This document shows positions 22,189 to 27,390 of a stretch of 29,630 nucleotides of DNA, piece after piece. Below the pieces are notes generated by a model, which saw only the letters and a list, made by a program, of their open reading frames with translations, was not told the origin of the DNA and ran no database searches. How positions within the stretch are numbered: the stretch's first letter is position 1; each line of letters begins with the position of its first letter. The position numbers were made by a program, and so were the translations under genes. The DNA comes from a virus, in the IMG/VR virus record IMGVR_UViG_3300036985_000802, positions 1 to 29,630 of that record; one strand, given 5' to 3'.

Positions 22189-22641
22189 TTACTCCCCTTT
22201 ATTAGAAGTAATAATATTAACCTTTATCTCTGAGATAGATTCACCCTTTGATGTAGTATCAACTCTCTCAGTTAGGTTGTTCAGTCTCTGAGTTATGGAG
22301 GCATTATACTGCCCAACCATACCGCCAGTTACTTGATCATTTGTTCTTGCTCTCTTAATGCGTGAACAGATACGGATATATGCTGAATATCTATTATCCT
22401 TGTTCTCAAAATAATCACTTAAATCTGGAGTATCAGTATCAAATTTTGTCTCAGGGTGATCACATACAAATTCATAAAAGCCATCAAGAGTTAATGGACA
22501 TTCTAAAGGCACAGCTACTATCTCACCAGTCTTATTAGATAGGCTATAGGTATACCTTGGATTGTTCTTTACGTACTCCTTATACTCAGTCCATAACTCC
22601 CACATCTTTTCGGGAGTTTCTATGTATTTAGGCTTTGCCAT
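22189..22641 (-). CDS. terS: Terminase small subunit
   Basis: The 150-residue protein has the shape of a Bacteroidota phage small terminase: MAKPKYIETPEKMWELWTEY, a central LTLDGFYEFVCDH helix, YSAYIRICSRIKRARTNDQV and the segment GGMVGQYNASITQRLNNLTE near 111-130, which matches the gp3/DNA-packaging-protein type. TerS binds the packaging site and hands DNA to the large subunit. It is followed 48 bases later by the large terminase gene, as expected. Position and segment pattern make the call good, though the N-terminal DNA-binding part is divergent. Confidence 0.8.
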   Translation of the reverse strand: MAKPKYIETPEKMWELWTEYKEYVKNNPRYTYSLSNKTGEIVAVPLECPLTLDGFYEFVCDHPETKFDTDTPDLSDYFENKDNRYSAYIRICSRIKRARTNDQVTGGMVGQYNASITQRLNNLTERVDTTSKGESISEIKVNIITSNKGE

Positions 22642-22760
22642 AATAATTTCTTTAACATTCTAACATCCACAATAGTAGTATAATTAGTAAAATCAAATAT
22701 AAATTCTGATTTCTTGCCTGGGCATTCAGCTTTTATTGTTGGTATATTAAGACAACTCAT
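22620..22760 (-). CDS. Small basic protein (46 residues), probable
   Basis: Starting at ATG 22758-22760 gives MSCLNIPTIKAECPGKKSEF and then FDFTNYTTIVDVRMLKKLLW. The frame could start further upstream at 22817, but that would lie inside the 84-residue gene; the inner start overlaps that gene by only 14 bases, in keeping with the tight packing here. The 3' end overlaps the TerS start by 22 bases. Two cysteines and a VDVRMLKK helix are the only landmarks. The real expression of this frame is moderately supported by spacing alone. Confidence 0.5.
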   Translation of the reverse strand: MSCLNIPTIKAECPGKKSEFIFDFTNYTTIVDVRMLKKLLWQSLNT

Positions 22761-23001
22761 CTGTTTTCTTCTTTCTCTTTTTCTTAACTGGTACGTCTTC
22801 CACTGCTGTGTACTCAATAACCATAGGCTCAGGAGCTGTAGCAGTCACTACCTCATCAAATACATGCTTGAGTCCAATTGTCATGTAGTAGTTTACTTTA
22901 GTTAGGTCAAGTTTATCAATGACAATAGTCTTAGTGCCTTTAAATCTGTCATAGATTTTCACTGTTTTACCTACGAATTCTGGTTTGATTGTGTATTCCA
23001 T
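22747..23001 (-). CDS. Conserved-looking small protein before terminase (84 residues)
   Basis: The 84-residue product starts MEYTIKPEFVGKTVKIYDRF, a compact beta-rich domain that ends near YMTIGLKHVFDEV, followed by a flexible tail with a strongly basic patch (VKKKRKKK, residues 72-79). I believe similar small proteins occur just before the terminase genes of Bacteroidota phages, but none has a known function to my knowledge. It is the first gene after a late motif copy (23017-23028), 15 bases upstream of its ATG. A DNA- or capsid-binding role would suit the basic tail, but that is a guess. Confidence 0.72.
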   Translation of the reverse strand: MEYTIKPEFVGKTVKIYDRFKGTKTIVIDKLDLTKVNYYMTIGLKHVFDEVVTATAPEPMVIEYTAVEDVPVKKKRKKKTDELS

Positions 23002-23005
23002 AATA

Positions 23006-23545
23006 TTAGTCTTTATACCTATATTGTATCTCTTTTATATTTTGTTTTATTTCTTTGATTAGAAAGTATGCCGATGTGCTGTTGATGTTAAAGTACTTAG
23101 CTAGAGCAGTCTGAGTTGAGTGCCCTTTGTCATAGTATGCCTCAAATATAATCTTTTTAATTCTATCATCCAAAGAGTTGCGATATATCTCTACCATTGC
23201 CTTCTTGAAATTGTAGCTCTCTTCTAAATTAACCTTGTGCTCAATGTCAGATGGATCATCTAGTGAGTCCTCAAGGTATTCATGTGATCTGTAAATATCA
23301 TCTTTCTTAGTTCTTGAGCCTTGAGTCCAAATAAGCTCATACTTGATTGTGTTGAGTAGGTAGCTTTTTGCTTTGTCCTCTGTAGCTTCTTCTATCTGTA
23401 GCTTAGCACAGTGAAGGTAAGCATTGTTGATTACAGCATCAGCTTCAATTGAGCTAGGTATTTTAAGTCGTTGAATAAAGTGCTTTGTGTATTTGAGCAC
23501 CTCAAGGTAGTTATTCTGAATGTATTGGTCAAGCATTCTTTTCAT
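23006..23545 (-). CDS. Sigma-factor-like transcription protein, candidate late-gene regulator
   Basis: The 179-residue protein has two helical domains arranged like an ECF-type sigma factor. Residues 5-85 resemble region 2 (SIEADAVINNAYLHCAKL, then AKSYLLNTIKYELIWTQGS), and residues 118-172 resemble region 4: DDRIKKIIFEAYYDKGHS followed by QTALAKYFNINSTSAYFLI, a helix-turn-helix. An acidic linker (DDPSDIEHK) joins them. The gene sits directly before the packaging and structural genes, where a late regulator would be expected. Its 3' end contains one copy of the late motif TACAATATAGGT. A sigma or sigma-like role is plausible from layout; the protein could instead be an HTH activator. Confidence 0.62.
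   Translation of the reverse strand: MKRMLDQYIQNNYLEVLKYTKHFIQRLKIPSSIEADAVINNAYLHCAKLQIEEATEDKAKSYLLNTIKYELIWTQGSRTKKDDIYRSHEYLEDSLDDPSDIEHKVNLEESYNFKKAMVEIYRNSLDDRIKKIIFEAYYDKGHSTQTALAKYFNINSTSAYFLIKEIKQNIKEIQYRYKD
23017..23028 (-). promoter_or_regulatory. Late motif copy, before the packaging genes
   Basis: TACAATATAGGT lies within the last codons of the sigma-like gene, 15 bases before the ATG at 23001. Here the motif does not touch the start codon, which argues that it acts at the DNA level and not only as a translation signal. Confidence 0.7.
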
Positions 23546-23732
23546 ACCAGGATAAAAAGTCCTTATACCACACTTTGCGTCTTACTGTAGAGCAAAAGCA
23601 CTCCTTATCAATCACCTTAGTAGCCATAAATTTTACCATCTTAAGCTGTGATAGTGACCTCTTAGTCATTATTTCGGCCTCAGGTAGAGTTATGATTGAC
23701 TCTACGAGTTGTATATCAGCTTCTGTAAGCAT
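23529..23732 (-). CDS. Small conserved phage protein with CFCS motif (67 residues)
   Basis: The chosen start is ATG at 23730-23732 (MLTEADIQLVESI), not the longer frame from 23816, because the extra 28 residues would run deep into the upstream gene and look non-conserved. The 67-residue product has a basic middle (TKRSLSQLKMVKF) and the block CFCSTVRRKVWYKDFLSWYE. Small proteins with a C.CS...R..WY..FL.WY pattern are, to my knowledge, common just before packaging genes in Bacteroidota phages. Paired cysteines could bind metal. It overlaps the sigma-like gene by 17 bases. Confidence 0.65.
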   Translation of the reverse strand: MLTEADIQLVESIITLPEAEIMTKRSLSQLKMVKFMATKVIDKECFCSTVRRKVWYKDFLSWYEKNA

Positions 23733-23929
23733 ACGGCAGTTAATGATGTGGCACAAGCCACTGTGAATGATTGTGAGTAGATTAATGCAGTCCAAAATGA
23801 CATACACTTCCAGCATCCTAGAGCAGTGTGTAGCCAGTCAGGTAGAATGAATCTGTTAATGAAGTTCTGAATTGGCTCGAAGTTAACGAACCACCAGGTA
23901 GCTACCAATGAAGTAAAGAATGCTGTCAT
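23702..23929 (-). CDS. Small membrane protein with a CWKCMSFW motif
   Basis: The 75-residue product has an N-terminal hydrophobic segment (residues 3-16), an amphipathic middle (FINRFILPDWLH) and a second hydrophobic region near 38-66. The motif GCWKCMSFWTALI, a paired cysteine signature at the start of a membrane segment, resembles that of DUF1360-like small membrane proteins found in phages. It probably sits in the inner membrane; its role is unknown. It overlaps the next gene by 31 bases. Confidence 0.62.
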   Translation of the reverse strand: MTAFFTSLVATWWFVNFEPIQNFINRFILPDWLHTALGCWKCMSFWTALIYSQSFTVACATSLTAVCLQKLIYNS

Positions 23930-23941
23930 AGTGTAAAGATA

Positions 23942-24169
23942 CTAATTTTGGATATACCATTTAAACCATTTGTCATAAAATGCGTCAGTCACAGTATTGC
24001 CACTCATAAACCTAGACAGCTGTGAGTTATGTACTCCGATGTCCTCAGCTATGTGAGTCTGCTTGTATCTGTTTGTTACCCTCATAGTAGTTTGCTCTAT
24101 CATCCATTGCTTGATAGAGAAGTCATTATCTGTTAAGATAGTGATTGTATAAATCTTTGACAAATCCAT
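23942..24169 (-). CDS. Small helix-turn-helix DNA-binding protein
   Basis: The 75-residue protein carries a helix-turn-helix near 33-58: RYKQTHIAEDIGVHNSQLSRFMSG, in which HIAEDIGV is the first helix and NSQLSRFM the recognition helix. FSIKQWMIEQT before it and the aromatic end DKWFKWYIQN are features I associate with regulators in Bacteroidota phages. It may act as a phage transcription regulator of the early-to-late switch, lying between the recombination operon and the sigma-like gene. A later ATG at 24103 would avoid overlapping the 59-residue gene, but the FSIKQWM block favours the longer form. Confidence 0.68.
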   Translation of the reverse strand: MDLSKIYTITILTDNDFSIKQWMIEQTTMRVTNRYKQTHIAEDIGVHNSQLSRFMSGNTVTDAFYDKWFKWYIQN

Positions 24170-24305
24170 AGGTGAAAAAAGTTAGTATTAGTATTGAAAC
24201 GATTGTGACTCCTATCTTTCCGAGCAAGTAGTGCATGCCATAGAATAACAGCCCAAATGTAGCCATTAAGCATAGCACTACTATGATGTACTTAACTAGT
24301 CTCAT
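24126..24305 (-). CDS. Small two-pass membrane protein (59 residues)
   Basis: ATG at 24303-24305 opens a 59-residue frame ending TAA at 24126-24128. Two hydrophobic segments are plain: residues 5-22 (KYIIVVLCLMATFGLLFY) and 31-48 (IGVTIVSILILTFFTYGF), joined by a short loop GMHYLLGK. The gene starts exactly at the end of the DUF3127 gene but overlaps the start of the following HTH gene by 44 bases in another frame, an unusually large overlap. Function is unknown; a membrane role in takeover or superinfection exclusion is possible but unproven. Confidence 0.6.
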   Translation of the reverse strand: MRLVKYIIVVLCLMATFGLLFYGMHYLLGKIGVTIVSILILTFFTYGFVKDLYNHYLNR

Positions 24306-24586
24306 TAGAATAGCTTAGAAGTTACTTTTGTAGCATTTAGAGTCACATAGTGTGTGCCATTGTATTCTCTACCTCTCAGGTCAAATGTTACCTCTACCAC
24401 ATCATTCACCTGGATAAAGTCTAATAGGTCGATATTGTCATTGACTAACTGAAATTTAATCTCTTGCGGATACTTGTCCTCAGGCTGTCCTACTCTTAGG
24501 ATAAATTCTTGTACCTTGAACTTCTCAGATACTTGTTTTGGTGGCAATTTAGTGATGATTGCTCCAGTTGCTGTGTGTTGATTCAT
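24305..24586 (-). CDS. DUF3127-family OB-fold protein, probable single-stranded DNA-binding protein
   Basis: The 93-residue protein matches DUF3127, a Bacteroidota family related to SSB: a TGAIITKLPPKQVSEKFKVQEF strand pattern at the start, then YPQEIKFQLVNDNIDLL near 39-53, VNDVVEVTFDLRGREY near 60-75 and a final LNATKVTSK strand. It probably coats single-stranded phage DNA during replication and recombination, complementing the ERF annealing protein. It shares its last base area with the start of the membrane protein gene at 24305. Family assignment is good; DNA binding is inferred from the family. Confidence 0.82.
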   Translation of the reverse strand: MNQHTATGAIITKLPPKQVSEKFKVQEFILRVGQPEDKYPQEIKFQLVNDNIDLLDFIQVNDVVEVTFDLRGREYNGTHYVTLNATKVTSKLF

Positions 24587-24708
24587 ATTATTTGTTTAAT
24601 TGTTACTTAAAAAACCCCTCCTTGTTATTCACATCAGTTTTAACTTCCCAGGTTTTAACTTAGGAGGGGTGGCTTACCAGAGCCTGATTACTTGCTTTTG
24701 CCGAGCCT
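24587..24708. other. Intergenic stretch with terminator between recombination and transition genes
   Basis: This 122-base gap separates the recombination operon from the DUF3127 gene. It contains a stem of eight perfect pairs with an unusually long loop (24615-24669), two copies of AGGCTC on the minus strand and a minor GGCT/AGCC hairpin. I find no Bacteroidota-type TAnnTTTG box before the downstream start at 24586, so expression of the following genes may depend on read-through. Confidence 0.6.
24609..24669 (-). terminator. Long-loop terminator at the end of the recombination operon
   Basis: On the minus strand CCCCTCCT (24662-24669) pairs with AGGAGGGG (24615-24622), followed by six T. The 39-base loop contains the direct repeat AAGTTAAAAC twice, separated by CTGGG. 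The shape is that of a terminator that could be regulated, with the DUF3127 gene starting only 23 bases beyond it. Confidence 0.68.
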
Positions 24709-24921
24709 CTATACTATTTTTTCAGGGAATGGATTATCAAGTCTCATTTTAGCTACTTCAATCTCTGCTCTTATTGTCAGAGCTTTTGCATACTCATCAG
24801 CCATTGATGCTATAGTTGAATAAGGATGTACGTACTCAGCTTCATAGCCATTTCCGATAGCTGATAACAAGCCTTGCATTGCAGCAATCATTGCTTGTTG
24901 ATAAAATTCTTTTTCCGTCAT
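24709..24921 (-). CDS. Small conserved phage protein (70 residues)
   Basis: The 70-residue product has the form MTEKEFYQQAMIAAMQGLLS, then SMADEYAKALTIRAEIE. Proteins with this layout, a helical N-terminal 'AAMQG' block followed by an 'A..A..Y..AL' helix, are very common small phage proteins without assigned function. It is the last gene of the recombination operon, 40 bases before a terminator hairpin at 24615-24669, and overlaps its upstream neighbour by ATGA. Confidence 0.72.
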   Translation of the reverse strand: MTEKEFYQQAMIAAMQGLLSAIGNGYEAEYVHPYSTIASMADEYAKALTIRAEIEVAKMRLDNPFPEKIV

Positions 24922-25094
24922 TTTGTTAATTTATATAGGTTTAAAAATCGTGCAGTAGTGCACTTAAATTCTTTCATAGGATTGTTAGTGCTAGCTTTAG
25001 TCACTTGATAAATCACCATGCCAGCCTTATTTGAGATAGGCACAACTAACTGCTCTCTAGTCTCGTTTTTGTACGTTTTGTTTACTTCTATCAT
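24918..25094 (-). CDS. Small protein of unknown function (58 residues)
   Basis: ATG at 25092-25094 opens a 58-residue frame ending TGA at 24918-24920. It begins MIEVNKTYKNETREQLVV and includes AGMVIYQVTKAST and EFKCTTARFLNLY, a predominantly beta pattern that could be a small SH3-like or OB-like barrel. Four-base ATGA overlaps join it to the genes on both sides, which is the main support for this otherwise easily missed gene. Function is unknown; the neighbours suggest a DNA-recombination accessory. Confidence 0.7.
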   Translation of the reverse strand: MIEVNKTYKNETREQLVVPISNKAGMVIYQVTKASTNNPMKEFKCTTARFLNLYKLTK

Positions 25095-25273
25095 TTTTTG
25101 TTGTTTAAATTGTTAAATTCTTCTTTTGTTACCTTCCTAACATCTAGCTGGTCATAGTTTTTTGTCACCAAAATACAATAGTCATGACCTGACTTGTTAA
25201 ATATCTTAGCTGAGTATCTAGCATACTTGAGATTCTCTAGGCTTGACTCAATAATGAAGTAGGACTTTTCCAT
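25091..25273 (-). CDS. Small protein of unknown function (60 residues)
   Basis: The product begins MEKSYFIIESSLENLKYARY and has a possible alpha/beta fold with a lysine/asparagine-rich end (EEFNNLNNKK). The start directly abuts the exonuclease stop (shared base at 25273) and the stop forms an ATGA overlap with the 58-residue gene below. Coupling at both ends argues that it is translated. I recognise no family. Confidence 0.72.
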   Translation of the reverse strand: MEKSYFIIESSLENLKYARYSAKIFNKSGHDYCILVTKNYDQLDVRKVTKEEFNNLNNKK

Positions 25274-25893
25274 TACTTAGATTTTAATTGTTCAAGATAT
25301 TCATTGTAGTACTCAGTACAAGCTGTTAGCCTCTCTCTAATAGCTTCTTCTATAGAAGTGTTACGTTCATACTCTAATACTGTGATTCGTTTCTTAGGAT
25401 CAATGTGAGATACTTTGTGGATAGTTTTGTTATCCCAATCAGAAAGTAGAAAGTCATCTGTATCAATCATGCAGTAGATAAGCTCAGCTGATTGCTTATC
25501 ACATAGCATCATGTAGCCTCTTAGTTGCCATTCATAATCTTTGTTAATTCCTTCTGCTGAGATAGCTGGAAAAGTCTCAAGTGACCATGAAGTCTTAATG
25601 TCAATGATTGAATTGTCCAGGATAATATCAGGAGTACCTATTAAGTAGTCATTCTCAATAGTGTCTTCATTCTTGATGTAGAATGTGTCTCTAACCTGGT
25701 TAACAAGCTCAATTGACTCATGCTCCCAGTCAGTGCCTTTCTGCATTGGCTTAGTTGATATAAAAGAATTGTAGCCAAAGAAGTCCTCTTTTGCCTTAGA
25801 TGCTATGTAAGACTTAGTAGTCTGTGATAGTGTCTCTGACTTTGTTCTTGACTCAGTCATAAGTTTTCCTAGTGATGATGGATGCCATTTCAT
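25273..25893 (-). CDS. YqaJ/lambda-exonuclease-like recombination nuclease
   Basis: This 206-residue protein has the PD-(D/E)XK exonuclease pattern: an N-terminal helix with DWEHESIE (E57, E59), GTPDIIL with D89, IIDIKTS with D98 and K100, and a later YEWQLRGYMML helix typical of the YqaJ-like viral recombinases. Such enzymes resect duplex ends to give single strands for an annealing partner, here the ERF protein encoded just upstream with an ATGA overlap. The last base region overlaps the start of the 60-residue gene. Metal-dependent exonuclease function is well supported by motifs; polarity of digestion is not visible. Confidence 0.85.
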   Translation of the reverse strand: MKWHPSSLGKLMTESRTKSETLSQTTKSYIASKAKEDFFGYNSFISTKPMQKGTDWEHESIELVNQVRDTFYIKNEDTIENDYLIGTPDIILDNSIIDIKTSWSLETFPAISAEGINKDYEWQLRGYMMLCDKQSAELIYCMIDTDDFLLSDWDNKTIHKVSHIDPKKRITVLEYERNTSIEEAIRERLTACTEYYNEYLEQLKSK

Positions 25894-26393
25894 AGTGCTT
25901 GTATTTGTTGTTTGGTTAGGTTAAAATCTGATTTTAATTTCTCTACTGTGTACTTGCCTGACTCGATTGACTTAAGAGCTTCTTTGAATCTGTCATCTGT
26001 AAGAGATGGCTTAGCAGATGCACTAGCACTATTACCATCATCATCTACAGCTTGCAAGCTCAAAAGTGATTGAAGTGTTGCTCTTCTGTAATAAGTAGTA
26101 GCTCCAATCATCTTTTGTGGATCAATGTTGTCAGGTAGTGTTAACCAGGACTCAATCATCTCACCAGTCTCAATGTCAATTATCTGAGTAGTCAGAATCT
26201 TGTCATGGATAGGTTGTAACAGGAGCAGTCCATTCTCGTGAAGGATTGGCTCAACTGTCTCAAGTAATGCGTTGATGTCAGCATAGCTCTTTTTAAAGTG
26301 AGGATTGGTGGAGTTCTTAACTACCTTACCGATACTCATTTTTGCCTTGTGAATTTTGATCCACAATGACACTTTGGTTACTTCTGTTTGCAT
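25890..26393 (-). CDS. erf: ERF-family single-strand annealing protein
   Basis: The 167-residue protein matches the ERF family of phage recombinases: SLWIKIHKAKM at the N-terminus, NPHFKKSYADINALLE near 30-45, a mid-domain LPDNIDPQK and the signature GATTYYRRATLQSLLSL near 97-113, followed by DDDGN. ERF proteins anneal complementary single strands and can circularise or recombine phage DNA. A low-complexity linker (SASASAKPSL) leads to a C-terminal helical tail, as in the family. The gene follows a strong Bacteroidota promoter (26415-26445) and overlaps the start of the exonuclease gene by four bases (ATGA), so the two form a two-component recombination system. Confidence 0.88.
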   Translation of the reverse strand: MQTEVTKVSLWIKIHKAKMSIGKVVKNSTNPHFKKSYADINALLETVEPILHENGLLLLQPIHDKILTTQIIDIETGEMIESWLTLPDNIDPQKMIGATTYYRRATLQSLLSLQAVDDDGNSASASAKPSLTDDRFKEALKSIESGKYTVEKLKSDFNLTKQQIQAL

Positions 26394-26414
26394 ATATATT
26401 TAATTAATTGTTTA

Positions 26415-26445
26415 CAAATGTAATAATAATTTTTAGTTGTGCAAC
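26415..26445 (-). promoter_or_regulatory. Bacteroidota promoter for the recombination operon
   Basis: On the minus strand GTTG (26442-26445), 19 bases, then TACATTTG (26415-26422) match the consensus, and 19 bases (26415-26433) are identical to those of the replication promoter. It lies 22 bases before the ERF gene ATG at 26393. Its -33 box overlaps the last codons of the 49-residue gene. Confidence 0.8.
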
Positions 26446-26594
26446 TATTTTTCATTTAATTTCATGCACATTTCACAATATTTAATTAATTTATCTAGTG
26501 CTATTCCTATCTCAGTAGGATGTGGCTGTGGAATTTCAGCTCCACGTCTCCATTCTTGAAAGTTCTTAATGAAGTCTAAGTCTTCTTGTGTCAT
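26445..26594 (-). CDS. Small acidic phage protein (49 residues)
   Basis: Reading from ATG at 26592-26594 to TAG at 26445-26447 gives 49 residues beginning MTQEDLDFIKNFQEWRRG and containing PQPHPTEIGIALDKLIKYC. The start forms an ATGA overlap with the nuclease gene stop. Short proteins with an N-terminal FQEWRRG-like helix and PHP.EIG.A.D are common in phage replication regions, but I know of no assigned function. Its last codons overlap the -33 element of the promoter that serves the next operon. Confidence 0.72.
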   Translation of the reverse strand: MTQEDLDFIKNFQEWRRGAEIPQPHPTEIGIALDKLIKYCEMCMKLNEK

Positions 26595-27151
26595 TTGATT
26601 GGTATTAAATTGTTTATTTCTAATTGGAATTGCTCAAAGTCTACCCATCTACATAGGTAATAGATAGCTTTTGACTGTGTTAAATTTGATTGATGTTGTA
26701 TTTGTTCTTTTCTCTGAGTATCACCTTTACTGGCTTTCAATTCAATTGCGAATTTTACACCATTAAGTAAAGTTCCTTCAACATCAGCCATTCCTTTGTT
26801 TAGTCCTTTAAGAAAGAAACCTCCTGATTTTTTACTGGCATCTTTTCTCCATCTACCTTCACTGGATACTCTCCTGACATCTAAACATCCGTACATTACT
26901 ATCATGTAGTCTTCAATCAATTTAGTAATTGCATTAGTATCATTTACCTTTTTGCTAGTTCCTTTGGTCACCTTAGTGTATGGTATACCATTCTCATCTA
27001 GCAATGTTTCGGTGACTGTTTTTATGACATCTTTTGATTTTAATAACTTATGTCTCTTTTTGTATTTCTTTTCAGTTGCTCCTAAAAACAAAGGATTCTG
27101 TCCTTGCATTTCTAAATCAATACAAATCTTAGTGAATTCTTGAAGTGTCAT
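26591..27151 (-). CDS. VRR-NUC-like PD-(D/E)XK nuclease (possible junction resolvase)
   Basis: The 186-residue product has the hallmarks of a small PD-(D/E)XK nuclease in its C-terminal half: GMADVEG with D123, then a strand with AIELK (E137, K139), followed by GDTQRKEQ with a glutamine near 150. The order G.D, E.K, Q matches phage VRR-NUC proteins, which cut branched DNA such as Holliday junctions. Residues 1-80 are basic and have no family I recognise. It overlaps both neighbours by ATGA and sits between replication and recombination genes, which fits resolution of replication or recombination intermediates before packaging. Nuclease fold is likely; exact substrate is inference. Confidence 0.8.
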   Translation of the reverse strand: MTLQEFTKICIDLEMQGQNPLFLGATEKKYKKRHKLLKSKDVIKTVTETLLDENGIPYTKVTKGTSKKVNDTNAITKLIEDYMIVMYGCLDVRRVSSEGRWRKDASKKSGGFFLKGLNKGMADVEGTLLNGVKFAIELKASKGDTQRKEQIQHQSNLTQSKAIYYLCRWVDFEQFQLEINNLIPIK

Positions 27152-27390
27152 ATTGCTTTTGATTTGTAATAATTTTCAACTAAGTGCTCATTTTCAAGCT
27201 CCCAAAAATCTTTTAGTAAATTTATAAACCCTTTATGTGGATTTGGAATTATCCATTCTACTTCTAAAGTCCCTTTGTGGTCAGTTAAGCTAATGATTTC
27301 TTCATCAAAGCAATAGCCAACTATTTTATTTTTAACATTTTGAAGTCTCTCAGACCTCCATTGTTCTTCTTGATTGTAATTTATTATCAT
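27148..27390 (-). CDS. Small conserved-looking protein of unknown function in the replication operon
   Basis: This 80-residue protein is coupled to both neighbours by four-base ATGA overlaps (27387-27390 and 27148-27151), strong evidence that it is a real operon member. It is soluble, mixed alpha/beta in appearance and rich in aromatic residues (QWRSERL at the start, WIIPNPHKGF in the middle, KDFWELENEH toward the end). I recognise no family. Its place between the primase-helicase and a nuclease suggests an accessory role in DNA replication, by position only. Confidence 0.8.
   Translation of the reverse strand: MIINYNQEEQWRSERLQNVKNKIVGYCFDEEIISLTDHKGTLEVEWIIPNPHKGFINLLKDFWELENEHLVENYYKSKAI

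Noticed and set aside
22620-22817. Long version of the 46-residue gene
   Set aside because: It would overlap the basic tail of the 84-residue gene by 71 bases and its extra part is a low-complexity basic stretch read from that tail in another frame.
23529-23816. Long version of the 67-residue CFCS gene
   Set aside because: The first 28 residues would lie inside the CWKCMSFW gene; the conserved-looking part begins at ATG 23732.
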